DNA of 64,000 bases from NCBI RefSeq assembly GCF_004799405.1, contig NZ_SSMW01000122.1:1-64000 (forward strand), read 5' to 3'. Below are positions 46,606 to 56,197 of this stretch, in pieces; position 1 is the stretch's first letter, and the number at the start of each line of letters is the position of its first letter. Source of the stretch: Bradyrhizobium sp. GTDB lineage: Bacteria; Pseudomonadota; Alphaproteobacteria; Rhizobiales; Xanthobacteraceae. The notes beneath the pieces were generated by a model that saw only the letters and a list, made by a program, of their open reading frames with translations, was not told the DNA's origin and made no database searches. Both the position numbers and the translations under genes were made by a program.

Positions 46606-47649
46606 CTAACTGTTCGGGCCGCGGTCCATGCTGACGGGTTGCCAGCGGCGCAGCGAGGTGTTTTGCAGCACCGAGGGATTGACGCAACTCACCGGCCACA
46701 TGCCGGACAGCACCAGCGACAATTCATAGCCGACGCGCCGCTTGCGCGCCTCGTCGAAACGCGCCGAGGCCGAAGCGACATGGGCCGTCAGCGTGACGTT
46801 CTCCATGCCCAGCATCGGATTGTTGTGCGACGGCGGCTCCTTCTCCAGCACGTCGAGCGCGGCGTGCGCGATCCAGCCTTCCTGCAACGCCTTGATCAGC
46901 GCCTCTTCGTCCACGGTCGGACCGCGCCCGGTGTTGATGAAGATGGCGTTCGGCTTCATCTGCCTGAAGTGCTTCTCGCCGAGCATGTGATGGACTTCGG
47001 GCCGGGCAGGGGCGTGCATCGACAGGAAGTCGGATTGCGATAGCACTTCGGACAAGGTCGCCGGCAACACGCCGTGATCGGAGATCAGCGTCTCCTGGAT
47101 GAACGGATCGTAGGCCATCATCCGCAATCCGAACGGTGCGGCGCGTTTCGCGACCGCGCGCGCCACCCGCCCGAACGAGATGAAGCCCAGCGTTTGCCCC
47201 ATCAGCCTAGGAATCTTCAGCAAGGCGGGACGGCCCTCCGACCAGCGGCCGGTGCGCACCAGTTTGTCCTGTTCGACCAGCCGGCGGAAACCCGCCAGCA
47301 GCAGCATCATAGCGTGATCGGCGACTTCCTCGATAAAGGTGTCGGGGATGTTGGTGACGGGAATGCCGCGTGCGGTCGCGGCTTTGACGTCGACGCTGTC
47401 GACGCCGACGCTGCCGAGCGTGATGACCTTGCAGTTTTGCAGCGCGTCGATGATGGTTTTCGTGATCGGCATGCCCTTGGCGTAGATCGCGTCGGCGGTC
47501 TTCGCGGCGGCGATGAATTCCGCCTCGTTGGCCGGCGCCTCGACGATCTCGGCATCGATCGGATCGAGCGCCTCTTTCTCATAACCATAGCCGCCACCGG
47601 CGACGGTAAAACTCGCGCCTTTCGGCGTCACAATCCTGAACTTCGACAT
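46606..47649 (-). CDS. D-isomer-specific 2-hydroxyacid dehydrogenase
   Basis: 347 residues from the ATG at 47649 (MSKFRIVTPKGASF), with GGGAG upstream. The catalytic residues are Arg in GSVGVDSVD's neighbourhood and NTGRGPTVDEEAL, Glu in LDVLEKEPP, and His in LTAHVAS. The NAD segment is LGFISFGRVARAVAKR, where the usual GxGxxG is altered to SFGRVA. The substrate is unknown, and it may be a phosphoglycerate- or hydroxyisocaproate-type enzyme. It is convergent with serA, 63 bases apart, and divergent from the DUF1330 gene. A longer in-frame start at 47865 runs into a non-conserved region. Confidence 0.85.
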   Translation of the reverse strand: MSKFRIVTPKGASFTVAGGGYGYEKEALDPIDAEIVEAPANEAEFIAAAKTADAIYAKGMPITKTIIDALQNCKVITLGSVGVDSVDVKAATARGIPVTNIPDTFIEEVADHAMMLLLAGFRRLVEQDKLVRTGRWSEGRPALLKIPRLMGQTLGFISFGRVARAVAKRAAPFGLRMMAYDPFIQETLISDHGVLPATLSEVLSQSDFLSMHAPARPEVHHMLGEKHFRQMKPNAIFINTGRGPTVDEEALIKALQEGWIAHAALDVLEKEPPSHNNPMLGMENVTLTAHVASASARFDEARKRRVGYELSLVLSGMWPVSCVNPSVLQNTSLRRWQPVSMDRGPNS

Positions 47650-47830
47650 TTCATCTCCCGATTGATTTTCGGTCTTGTTATCGACGCGAAATTGACACTG
47701 CTTCTCGATTTCGGCGTTTCTTGACAGGTTCCCTGCCGGACAGGCTAGCCTGCCCGAAAGCAAAGCGGAAGCCGGTAAGGCGCCGGAGTTGAAAATGCGT
47801 TCCCGGGCGCTGCGATCAAGGAGACGGTCA

Positions 47831-48232
47831 ATGGGCGTGGATTTGCTGAATATCGAAGGCCTCAAGCAACTGGAACATCAGGGGCCGGTCGTGATGGTGA
47901 ACCTGATGCGGTTCTTCGACCGCTCGCTCGACGGCAATGGCAGCGGCTGGGATGCCTATCTTCGCTACAGCGCCCTGACCGTGCCGATGATCAAGGCGCG
48001 CGGCGGCACCTTGCTGTGGACCGGCGATGCCAAGGCGGTCGCGCTTGGGACCCGGCACGGCAATGACTGGGATTACCTGGCGCTGGTGTACTATCCGTCC
48101 GTCGCCGCCTTCATCGACATGATGACGTCGCACGATTACGAAACCCGAAGCGATCCGCATCGCCGCAACGGCTGTGCCGAGCACCTCATCATCGCGACCG
48201 CCGAGGCGTACAGCAAATTCAAGATTGAGTAG
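47831..48232 (+). CDS. DUF1330 protein
   Basis: 133 residues from the ATG at 47831, with AAGGAGACGGTCA upstream. The conserved features of this ferredoxin-like dimeric alpha+beta family are MVNLMRFF, GGTLLWTGDAKAVALG and WDYLALVYYPSVAAFIDMM. Function of the family is not established. A start at 47789 would add a strongly basic non-conserved extension. It is divergent from the hydroxyacid dehydrogenase and followed by a repeat. Confidence 0.8.
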   Translation: MGVDLLNIEGLKQLEHQGPVVMVNLMRFFDRSLDGNGSGWDAYLRYSALTVPMIKARGGTLLWTGDAKAVALGTRHGNDWDYLALVYYPSVAAFIDMMTSHDYETRSDPHRRNGCAEHLIIATAEAYSKFKIE

Positions 48233-48255
48233 GGTGTAGCAGAACGAAAGGTGCG

Positions 48256-48363
48256 CCCCCTCTCCCAGACGGAGAGGGTTGGGATGGGGGGTTCAAGTCT
48301 ATCGTTGGACCGCAACCCCTCACCCGAATTGCTTCGCAATTCGACCTCTCCCCGTGGGAAAGG
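48256..48363. repeat. Palindromic repeat family B pair
   Basis: CCCCCTCTCCCAGACGGAGA GGGTTGGGATGGGGGG, and inverted, ACCCCTCACCCGAATTGCTT CGCAATTCGACCTCTCCCCG. Two hairpins facing each other over about 108 bases, as at 44750. It lies between the DUF1330 gene and the convergent FMN oxidase gene and may end both transcripts. Confidence 0.65.
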
Positions 48364-48371
48364 TGACGCCC

Positions 48372-49505
48372 TCAATACCTGTAAGGCTCGATCTCCAGCA
48401 GCGGGAAGGCGCTGAAGACGTGGGGCAGGTTGGTCGCCGTTGCCGGATGCAGATAGGACTTGTCGAGCTGCGCGAAAGACGTGACGCCGAGCAGGCCCAG
48501 CGACCTGACCACCTCGTCCTCCAATAGCTCCAGCATCCGCACCACGCCGGCCTCGCCCTTGGCGGCAAGCGCCCAGCATTGCAGGCGGCCGATGCCCACG
48601 ATATCCGCGCCCGATGCGATCGCCTTGACGATATCGGCGCCGCGGCAGAACGAGCCGTCGACCATGATCCTGGCCCGACCGGCGATGGCCTTGACGATTT
48701 CCGGCAGCACATGCATCGAGCCGCGGCCGTGGTCGAGCTGGCGCCCGCCGTGGTTCGAAACGTAAACCCATTCGACTCCGTGATCGAGCGCGATGGCAGC
48801 GTCCTCCGCGGTGGCGATGCCCTTGAGGATCAGCGGTATCTTGTACTTGTCCTTGATCAGCTTCACGGTGCGCCATTCCAGCCCCTTCTGGAAATCGCCT
48901 CCGGTGGAGCGGGCGCGGCTGGCGCGGACATAACGCTTGGCGATGTCGCGTTCGCGCCGGCTGTAATGCGCGGTGTCGACGGTGAGGCAGAACGCGGTGT
49001 ATCCGCCTGCGACGGCGCGGCTGACGTGATCCTCGACAAAGGCGTCGTCGCCGCGGACATAGAGCTGGAAGATGCGCAGCGCGTCGGGCGCGGCCTTGGC
49101 CACGTTCTCGAGGCCCGGTTCCGTTACCGAACTGATCATATGGGCGGCGCCGAACGAGCCTGCGGCGCGCGCGACGCTGGCGGCGCCACCGGGATCGAAG
49201 CTCTCGAGCGCGCCGACCGGCGCCAGCATCACCGGCAGGCGCAATTTGCGGCCGAACACTTCGACCGACGCGTCGACCCTGGCGACATTGCGCAGCACCC
49301 GCGGCCGGAACGCAATCTCGTCGAGCGCCATGCGGTTGCGGCGCATCGTGGTTTCGGTCTCGGCGGCGCCGACGATATAATCCCAGGCGTTCTGATGCAG
49401 GTTGGCCCGCGCCTTGCGGACGAACTCGTGCAGGTTCTGGAATTCCTCGCCGCTGGCGCCGAGTTCGACATTCCTCGCCGCCTGAATCGGGGTCGCCTCG
49501 TTCAT
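48372..49505 (-). CDS. FMN-dependent alpha-hydroxy acid oxidase/dehydrogenase
   Basis: 377 residues. Same (beta/alpha)8 FMN family as the gene at 34811. Sites include the N-terminal extension to ARANLHQNAWDYIVGAAETETT, LAPVGALESFDPGGAAS, FQLYVRGDDAF, the active-site [14 protein letters not shown], and MVDGSFCRGADIVKAIASGA. Substrate (lactate, mandelate, glycolate or other) unknown. It shares only moderate identity with the 34811 gene, so it is not a recent duplicate. It is convergent with DUF1330 and close to the two-component operon but on the same strand, 40 bases past the regulator's stop. Confidence 0.88.
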   Translation of the reverse strand: MNEATPIQAARNVELGASGEEFQNLHEFVRKARANLHQNAWDYIVGAAETETTMRRNRMALDEIAFRPRVLRNVARVDASVEVFGRKLRLPVMLAPVGALESFDPGGAASVARAAGSFGAAHMISSVTEPGLENVAKAAPDALRIFQLYVRGDDAFVEDHVSRAVAGGYTAFCLTVDTAHYSRRERDIAKRYVRASRARSTGGDFQKGLEWRTVKLIKDKYKIPLILKGIATAEDAAIALDHGVEWVYVSNHGGRQLDHGRGSMHVLPEIVKAIAGRARIMVDGSFCRGADIVKAIASGADIVGIGRLQCWALAAKGEAGVVRMLELLEDEVVRSLGLLGVTSFAQLDKSYLHPATATNLPHVFSAFPLLEIEPYRY

Positions 49506-49545
49506 GGTAGTCTCCTTCGTGCCCGCAAGTGGCGTTGATCGCCGC

Positions 49546-49935
49546 TCAATTTACTTGTTGCAGCCTGGTGTCGATTTCTTCCCTCAGTAACGTGAAGTCG
49601 ATGGGCTTGGTCAACAACCCAGTCGCGCCGCCTTCGATCGCCTTGCGCTTGGTTTCGGGGTCGCCGTAGGCCGTGATCATGATGACGGGAACCTCGGGCC
49701 GCAATTCCCGGACCTTGGGCAGCATTTCGAGACCGGTCATGCCGGGCATGTTGATATCCGAAAGGATCAATATCAGCGACTGCTCGATGGTGCCCGCGAT
49801 GCGGGCCAGCGCGTCGGCCGCCGAGTTCGCGAAATCCATCATGAAACGCTGCGCGCGCAGGTCGCGCCGGAATTGCTGGCGGAACAAGGCTTCCACGTCC
49901 GGCTCGTCATCGACCACCAGTACCAAAACGCTCAC
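49546..49935 (-). CDS. Single-domain response regulator
   Basis: 129 residues from a GTG at 49935. Receiver domain only: acidic pocket D9-D10 in VVDDEPD, phosphoacceptor D60 in LILSDINMPG, Thr/Ser-switch region MITAY, and K110 in TKPIDF. No output domain. Its start overlaps the stop of the three-GAF histidine kinase (GTGA at 49932), so the two are coupled. It probably works as a phospho-relay or by interacting with another protein. Confidence 0.9.
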   Translation of the reverse strand: MSVLVLVVDDEPDVEALFRQQFRRDLRAQRFMMDFANSAADALARIAGTIEQSLILILSDINMPGMTGLEMLPKVRELRPEVPVIMITAYGDPETKRKAIEGGATGLLTKPIDFTLLREEIDTRLQQVN

Positions 49936-52535
49936 GACTGACCTCGCTTTTTTTCTTGAAGACTGCTTGTTCGCGGCAACACGATCCGAAATTCGGTGAA
50001 CCGGCCGGGCTCGGTCTCGACATCGATGGTGCCGCCGTGCTGCTTGACGATGATATCATGGCTCATCGACAGGCCAAGGCCGGTGCCTTCGCCGGCGGGC
50101 TTGGTCGTGAAGAACGGATTGAACATCTTTTCCTTCACTGCATCCGGAATGCCGGTGCCGTTATCGCGGATGCGGATCTCCACGCTGCCGCCGAGATTTC
50201 GTGTAGCCGCGATGACCGCCGGTTCAAAATCCGGACCGCCGTCATCCGTCTTGCGCTTGGTGACGGCATAAAATCCGTTCGAGATCAAATTGAGGAAGAC
50301 GCGGGTGATTTCCTGCGGAAATACCTCGATGGCGCCCGCCGTCGCGTCAAAGTCACGTTGCAGCGTGACATTGAATTGCGGCTTCTCGGCGCGGGCGCCG
50401 TGATAGGCGAGGTTGAGGCTCTCATCCAGCAGCGCGTTGATGTCGGCGGGCCGGTGCTCGCCGGAGCCCTCGCGCGAATGGAGCAGCATGTTCTTGACGA
50501 TCGAATCGGCCCGCTTGCCGTGCTGCACCACCTTTTCGAGATTGTCCTTCAGCATCTTCGTCAGTTCGTCGACTTCCTCGCGGGTTTTTTCGTTCATCGT
50601 TGCCTGCTTGAGCGCGTCGTTCAGTTCATCGATCAATTCCGCCGACAGCGCCGAAAAATTGTTGACGAAATTAAGCGGATTCTTGATTTCGTGGGCGATA
50701 CCGGCGGTGAGCTGACCGAGCGAGGCCAGTTTCTCGGTCTGTACGAGGCGATCCTGGGCGGTGCGCAATTCTTCGAACGATTGCGACAATTCCCTGGTGC
50801 GTTGCTGGACTTGTTCGAACAGCCGGACATTGCCGATCGCGATCACCGCCTGATCGGCGAAGGTCTGCAACAAGCTGATCTGCTTGTCGCTGAAGGGATG
50901 CACTTCCATCCGGCGAAGCACGATCGCACCGATACTCTCGTTCTCGCTCAGCAACGGCACGCTCAAAATGCTGCGATGGCCCATGCGAAGCGACAATTCC
51001 CGACCGTCCGATAAATCGGCATTTTCGTCTGCGCGCAGGTCGTGAATATGCACTGGCTTCCGATCCAGGAAGGCGCGTCCGGCGGTCCAGTTGCGGTTAA
51101 TCGGCCATTTCTCCAGACCGATCGGTATCGACCCATGATGTGCGCTGAAACGAAGATCACCGCCATCTCGCAGCACCACTGCGGCATCGTAGGCATCGCA
51201 GAGTTCGGCGGCATTCTCGGCGATAGCCGTCAGGACCGGCCCGACATCCGTCGGCGAGGAAGCGATCACCTTCAGGATATTGCCGCTGCCGGTCTGGTAG
51301 GTCAGCGCTTCCGTGAGGTCGCGGGTCTTCGCCCGCACCTCGTCGAACAGCCGCACATTTTCGATCGCGATCACGGCCTGGTCGGCGAACGTCTGCAGCA
51401 ACAGGACGTGATGGGGAGCAAATGTACCCGGCTCGCTGCGGGTCACACTGATCATCCCGATCGTGACCCGATCGCGCAGCAGCGGGACGAACAGCAGGCT
51501 GCGGAAACCGCGCAACCGCGCCATTTCCCGCAAGTCGGGTTGTTGGGCCGCTTCGATCGTGCTTTCAAAGTCAGGAATCTCGACAACCTCCCCATTGCGG
51601 ATCTGCTCGCCCCAGCTAGCCTCGGACATCGGTCGCGGAAACGACGCTTGCAGGGCTGCATCGGCCTCGGGATTGGTTCGCGTGAAAGCCATCAAGTGCA
51701 GCGCATCGTCGCGGAGGCTGTACACTGCGGTCGACAGGCCTTCGACCAGCCGGTTCGATCTTTCGGCGATGGCTTCGAATACCGGCTCTACGTCCGATGG
51801 CGAGGAGGCGATCACCTTGAGGATGTCGGCCGTTGCAGTCTGCCGCTCCAGCGCCTCTCGCGTTTCATTGAACAGCCGCGCGTTCTCGATGGCGATGGCT
51901 GCCTGATCCGCGAAGCTTTGCAGCAACGCAAGCTCTCCGGCTGTGAACGGAGCCAGCCGGTCGCGATGCACGATGAGAACGCCGATCGCCTTAGCGGCGC
52001 GCCGGAGCGGGGTTCCGGAAATCGTACGGCTGCCCGCGGCACGTGCTGGAGCCAGGCCCGGCCAGTCGGCAATCGCGGGATCGACGTTATTGACGTCGGG
52101 CAGGTGAATCTGCCGGTTTTCACTGAACGTCGCACCCGGCAGACTGTGACTTCCAATGCGAAGCTGGGCCACCGGGACTTCGGCGCCGATACGTTTCGAG
52201 CTTGGACCGTCGTGGATGACCTGGGTCCACGCGTCATCGCCGGCGACAAAGATCGATACGCTTGAGGCCGCGAACAGGCGCTTGGTGATCTTGGTGATCT
52301 CGCGCAGCGACCGGTCGGCGTCGCCTGAGTTGCTGGCAATGGCGCGGAGGATTTCGGCGCTGGCGGCCTGACCATACCGGGCCGCGCGCAGGTCTTTCGT
52401 CAACCGGACTGTCTTGCTTTCGGCTTTCTCGCGCCCGGCGATCTGTTCGTCCAATTGCCGTTGCAGGCTGGCGTTGGCGCGCTTGAGAGCGGCCAACCCG
52501 GCGCCGGGCTTCACGGTGTTTTTCTTCCCTGCCAA
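49932..52535 (-). CDS. Three-GAF histidine kinase
   Basis: 867 residues from a TTG at 52535 with AGGAGC upstream; no better ATG is in frame. An N-terminal coiled coil (about 20-50) is followed by three GAF domains (about 70-225, 235-405 and 415-580), each ending in a conserved LLQSFADQAAIAIENARLF-type helix. HisKA contains the phosphoacceptor near residue 615 (AGIAHEIKNPLNF), and the HATPase domain has N box LNLISNGFYAV, DNGTGIP, FFTTKP and GTGLGLSM. No membrane segment, so it is cytosolic. The ligand of the GAF domains is unknown. It is followed by, and overlaps, a single-domain response regulator. Confidence 0.92.
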   Translation of the reverse strand: MAGKKNTVKPGAGLAALKRANASLQRQLDEQIAGREKAESKTVRLTKDLRAARYGQAASAEILRAIASNSGDADRSLREITKITKRLFAASSVSIFVAGDDAWTQVIHDGPSSKRIGAEVPVAQLRIGSHSLPGATFSENRQIHLPDVNNVDPAIADWPGLAPARAAGSRTISGTPLRRAAKAIGVLIVHRDRLAPFTAGELALLQSFADQAAIAIENARLFNETREALERQTATADILKVIASSPSDVEPVFEAIAERSNRLVEGLSTAVYSLRDDALHLMAFTRTNPEADAALQASFPRPMSEASWGEQIRNGEVVEIPDFESTIEAAQQPDLREMARLRGFRSLLFVPLLRDRVTIGMISVTRSEPGTFAPHHVLLLQTFADQAVIAIENVRLFDEVRAKTRDLTEALTYQTGSGNILKVIASSPTDVGPVLTAIAENAAELCDAYDAAVVLRDGGDLRFSAHHGSIPIGLEKWPINRNWTAGRAFLDRKPVHIHDLRADENADLSDGRELSLRMGHRSILSVPLLSENESIGAIVLRRMEVHPFSDKQISLLQTFADQAVIAIGNVRLFEQVQQRTRELSQSFEELRTAQDRLVQTEKLASLGQLTAGIAHEIKNPLNFVNNFSALSAELIDELNDALKQATMNEKTREEVDELTKMLKDNLEKVVQHGKRADSIVKNMLLHSREGSGEHRPADINALLDESLNLAYHGARAEKPQFNVTLQRDFDATAGAIEVFPQEITRVFLNLISNGFYAVTKRKTDDGGPDFEPAVIAATRNLGGSVEIRIRDNGTGIPDAVKEKMFNPFFTTKPAGEGTGLGLSMSHDIIVKQHGGTIDVETEPGRFTEFRIVLPRTSSLQEKKRGQS

Positions 52536-52739
52536 ACCCAGGCTCCTGCCTCATATCCATCGGCGCCGGTTTTGCGCCTGGATGGAGGTCTTCAGGGGTG
52601 AATAAGCGACATGATTTTGCCGCCAAATCAATAGGGTCTCGGCGATGCCGAACTCTCCCGGAAAGCTGCTATGATGCGCTAACGGGAGGATTTTAGCCTG
52701 CTTATCCCGGGTGGTCGGTCTCGTCTGAAAGGAATTCCG

Positions 52740-53678
52740 TTAACCCGCGGTCGCGGGCTTTCGGGACGCTGCGAACACGCCGGCCATCACCAGCGCAAAG
52801 CCCACAATGTGAAACAATTGCGGACGCTCGCCGAGGAAGACGATGGCCATTACCGATCCGAACACCGGCACGACATGGAAGAACGGCGCAGCGCGATTGG
52901 CGCCGATCAGTTGCACGCCGCGATTGAAGCATAGATACGCCAGCGTCGAGGGAAACACCGCGACGTACAACAGCGTCAGCAGGTTCGTCATATCGAGCGC
53001 CATCACCGGGCGCGTGTACAGTTCGCGGATTACCAGCGGAATGAGGCATGCCGCGCCGCATCCGAAGGTGAAGGCGATGAACGACAGGCCATGAATCTCC
53101 GGACGCTTCGGAGACCACACCGAATAAAGGCCGAAGATCAACAGTGCGACGGTGAAGATGATATCTCCCTTGTTGAATTCGATGCTGGTGAGCGTCGTCA
53201 GGTCGCCGTGCAGCAGGATCACCAGCACGCCGATCAGCGACAGCGCGATCCCGCCGGCCTGCGCCGGCGTCAGCCGGATCCCGAACAGCACCAGCGACCA
53301 CATCGCGACGAACAGCGGTCCGGCCGACTGCAGCAACAGCGTGTTCAACGCCGTGGTGTGTTCAAGCGACCAGTATTGCAGGGCGTTGAAGGCGGCAATT
53401 CCGGTAACCGAGAGAAAAATCATGGTGCCGAGCCCGGCTCGGATCGCGGCCCAGTCGCGCTTGAGGTGTCTCCACGCAAGAGGGAGAACAATCAGAAACG
53501 CCAATGACCAGCGCAGGAACGACAGCGTCACCGGCGGAATATGTCCGGCGGCGAGGCGGCCGACGATGGCGTTGCCGGCCCAGCACATCGCGGTGATGCA
53601 GAGCAGCAGATAGGGTTGGTTGGCGAGCCAATTGCCGGCGGAGGCTGCGGCGCTGAAGGTGGGATTGGAGGCGGACAT
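52740..53678 (-). CDS. DMT-superfamily EamA transporter
   Basis: 312 residues, about ten transmembrane helices, two EamA domains in tandem (first about 25-150, with NAIVGRLAAGHIPPVTLSFLRWSLA; second about 175-305, with GVQLIGANRAAPFFHVVPVFG). It probably exports a small metabolite. Substrate unknown. It sits between the histidine kinase and the divergent M13 peptidase and has no clear functional neighbours. Confidence 0.88.
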   Translation of the reverse strand: MSASNPTFSAAASAGNWLANQPYLLLCITAMCWAGNAIVGRLAAGHIPPVTLSFLRWSLAFLIVLPLAWRHLKRDWAAIRAGLGTMIFLSVTGIAAFNALQYWSLEHTTALNTLLLQSAGPLFVAMWSLVLFGIRLTPAQAGGIALSLIGVLVILLHGDLTTLTSIEFNKGDIIFTVALLIFGLYSVWSPKRPEIHGLSFIAFTFGCGAACLIPLVIRELYTRPVMALDMTNLLTLLYVAVFPSTLAYLCFNRGVQLIGANRAAPFFHVVPVFGSVMAIVFLGERPQLFHIVGFALVMAGVFAASRKPATAG

Positions 53679-53878
53679 TCTCGACAGGCCGGTTCATAGC
53701 GCCGCGGCCCGCCCGGCGTTCGGTGCCGGGCCGGAAATGTAGCCCGGCACGCTTCACAGACACGGATTTTCACCGCGCATCAATGGTTCAGATGCATCGC
53801 GACCATGCGCGAAAGCGGCATTCCCGCCTTTTGTTCCGACGGTTGGAAAACTCCGGCGCGTTGGTCTATCCTGCGGCC

Positions 53879-55939
53879 ATGTTGCGGAAATTCATTCTCG
53901 CTTTGGTGATCGGTGCGGCCTTTCCGGCGGCGGCGATGGCGGAACCGCGTTCCGGCATCGACCTGTCGTCGATCGATCCGGCGGTGCGGCCGCAGGAGGA
54001 TTTCTGGCAATTCGCCAACGGCAAGTGGCTGGCGGCGACGCCGATACCGGCCGACCGCGCCGCCTGGGACACCTTCTCGGTGGTGCGCGAGGCGACCCAG
54101 CAGCAATTGCGCGACGTGATCGAGGGCATCGATCCCGGCAGCGCCGATGGCAGTGAGCCGCGCAAGCTCAGCGATCTCTACGGTTCGTTCATGGACGAGG
54201 CGCGCGTCGAGGCTGCGGGCCTCGACGGCCTGCGCGACGAACTGCGACGCATCCACGACCTCCATGACAAGGCGGCGCTGCCCGCATTGTTCGCCTATTT
54301 GTCCCGCCTTCAGGTGCGCATCCCCTGGGGACTGAACATTGCGCCGGACGAGCACGATGCGACGCGCTACGTCGCGCATCTGGAGCAAAGCAGTCTGGGC
54401 CTGCCGGATCGCGATTACTATCTCAAGGACGACGCGCATTTTCAGGCGATCCGGACCGCCTATCGCGACCACATCGTCAAATTGCTCACGCTCGCCGGCG
54501 AGCCGGCGGCCGACACCAGCGCCGACGCCATCGTCGCGCTTGAAACTGCGCTGGCGCGCCTGCAATGGACGCGGGTCGAAAACCGCGACCCGCTCAAGAC
54601 CTACAACAAACGCGATATCGCGGCACTTCCGGCGCTGGTCGGCAATGACGATTGGCCGTCTTACCTTTCCGCCGGTGGCGTCGGGGCGGACGTTGATACC
54701 CTGATCGTGGCGCAGCCGAGCTATTTCGACGGCGTCGGCGGGGTTTTGCGCGAGGTGCCGCTGGCGACCTGGCAGGCCTATCTGACCTACAACCTGCTCA
54801 GCGCCTATGCGCCCTATCTTTCGGCGCCCTATGTCGCCGAGGATTTTGCCTTCGAGCAGCACACGCTGCGCGGCGTGCCGGAGATCCAGCCGCGCTGGAA
54901 GCGCGGCGTTTCACTGACCGATCGCTTGCTCTCTTTTGCGCTCGGCCGGCTCTATGTCGAACGCTATTTTCCGCCGGCCAGCAAGGCCAGGGCCGATGCC
55001 ATGATCGCCAACCTGATCGCGGTCTATCGCGAAAGCATTTCGACGCTCGACTGGATGGGCCCCGAGACCCGCCGCCAGGCGCTCGACAAGCTGGCGGCGA
55101 TCCGCCCGATGATCGGCAATCCCGACAAGTGGCGCGACTATTCCGGGCTGGCGATCCGGCGCGACGATCTCGTCGGCAACGTCATGCGCGGGCGCCGCTT
55201 CATCTACGATTTCTGGATGGCCAAGCTCGGCCGCGAGGTCGACCGCGCCGAATGGTTTACCGCGCCGCAGACCGTCAATGCATTCTACAGCGCCAGCCGC
55301 AACCAGATCGTCTTTCCGGCTGGCATCCTGCAACCGCCGTTCTTCGACGCCGGCGCCGACGATGCCGCCAATTACGGCGGCATTGGCACGGTGATCGGCC
55401 ACGAGATCAGCCACGCCTTCGACGATCAGGGCAGCCGTTTCGACGGCGAAGGCAATCTGCGCAACTGGTGGACGGAAGAGGATCGCGAACGGTTCGAAGG
55501 CAAGACCCGCAGCCTTGTCGCGCAGTACGACGCCTTTAGCCCGCTGCCCGGCTATCACGTCAACGGCGCGTTGACGCTGGGTGAAAACGTCGCCGACAAT
55601 GCCGGCCTTGCGATTGCCGAGCGGGCCTATCGCCTGTCGCTCGGCGGCTGCCCCGCGCCGGTGATCGACAGCTACACCGGCGCGCAGCGCCTGTTCATCA
55701 GTTTCGCGCAAATCTGGCACGACAAGGTCCGCGATGCATTCCGCATCGAACGCCTCAAGGTCGATCCGCATTCGCCCGGACAGTTCCGCGCCGACGGCAC
55801 GCTGCGCAACCAGAGCGCCTTCGTCGACGCTTTCGCGGTCAAGCCCGGCGATGCGATGTATCTGCCGCCGGATCAGCGCATCTCGCTGTGGCAGGTGGAC
55901 CGCGAAGTGATGTGCAAAGAGAAAGAAAAGGCTCGATAG
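53879..55939 (+). CDS. M13 family metallopeptidase (neprilysin-like)
   Basis: 686 residues from the ATG at 53879. Signal peptide MLRKFILALVIGAAFPAAAM, cleaved at AMAEP, so a periplasmic zinc oligopeptidase. The N-terminal half has the family RPQEDFWQFANGKWL. The catalytic zinc site is HEISH (H508, H512, E509 as general base), with the third ligand E569 in GENVADNAG. NAFYSASRNQIVFPAGILQPPFF precedes the zinc site, as in PepO. The C-terminus KPGDAMYLPPDQRISLW is complete. Presumably degrades small peptides. A longer start at 53723 gives no signal peptide and is rejected. Confidence 0.92.
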   Translation: MLRKFILALVIGAAFPAAAMAEPRSGIDLSSIDPAVRPQEDFWQFANGKWLAATPIPADRAAWDTFSVVREATQQQLRDVIEGIDPGSADGSEPRKLSDLYGSFMDEARVEAAGLDGLRDELRRIHDLHDKAALPALFAYLSRLQVRIPWGLNIAPDEHDATRYVAHLEQSSLGLPDRDYYLKDDAHFQAIRTAYRDHIVKLLTLAGEPAADTSADAIVALETALARLQWTRVENRDPLKTYNKRDIAALPALVGNDDWPSYLSAGGVGADVDTLIVAQPSYFDGVGGVLREVPLATWQAYLTYNLLSAYAPYLSAPYVAEDFAFEQHTLRGVPEIQPRWKRGVSLTDRLLSFALGRLYVERYFPPASKARADAMIANLIAVYRESISTLDWMGPETRRQALDKLAAIRPMIGNPDKWRDYSGLAIRRDDLVGNVMRGRRFIYDFWMAKLGREVDRAEWFTAPQTVNAFYSASRNQIVFPAGILQPPFFDAGADDAANYGGIGTVIGHEISHAFDDQGSRFDGEGNLRNWWTEEDRERFEGKTRSLVAQYDAFSPLPGYHVNGALTLGENVADNAGLAIAERAYRLSLGGCPAPVIDSYTGAQRLFISFAQIWHDKVRDAFRIERLKVDPHSPGQFRADGTLRNQSAFVDAFAVKPGDAMYLPPDQRISLWQVDREVMCKEKEKAR

Positions 55940-56197
55940 GCGCAGGTGGGACCGGATGTCCTCTCACAACCGGCCGGCGCCGTGTCCATTGGTCGGGTGG
56001 CGCTGCCGCACCGTAGCCATAGTTACGAATTTTTATGGGATATCAACGCGTTGAATCCGATTCGGGACCCTTCCTTGCGGGCGTTGCGGCTTGCGTCGAT
56101 AGCCCGCATCCTTTATCCGATGGGATGCCTCGCATGCGAGCGGCCCCGGCCGTGATTTAGGCTGGGCGCATCATCAAGCTGCAGGGACTTCAGCGAA

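Noticed and set aside
55946-56155. 69-codon frame between the M13 peptidase and purA
   Set aside because: No binding site or family pattern; probably the purA leader and promoter region.
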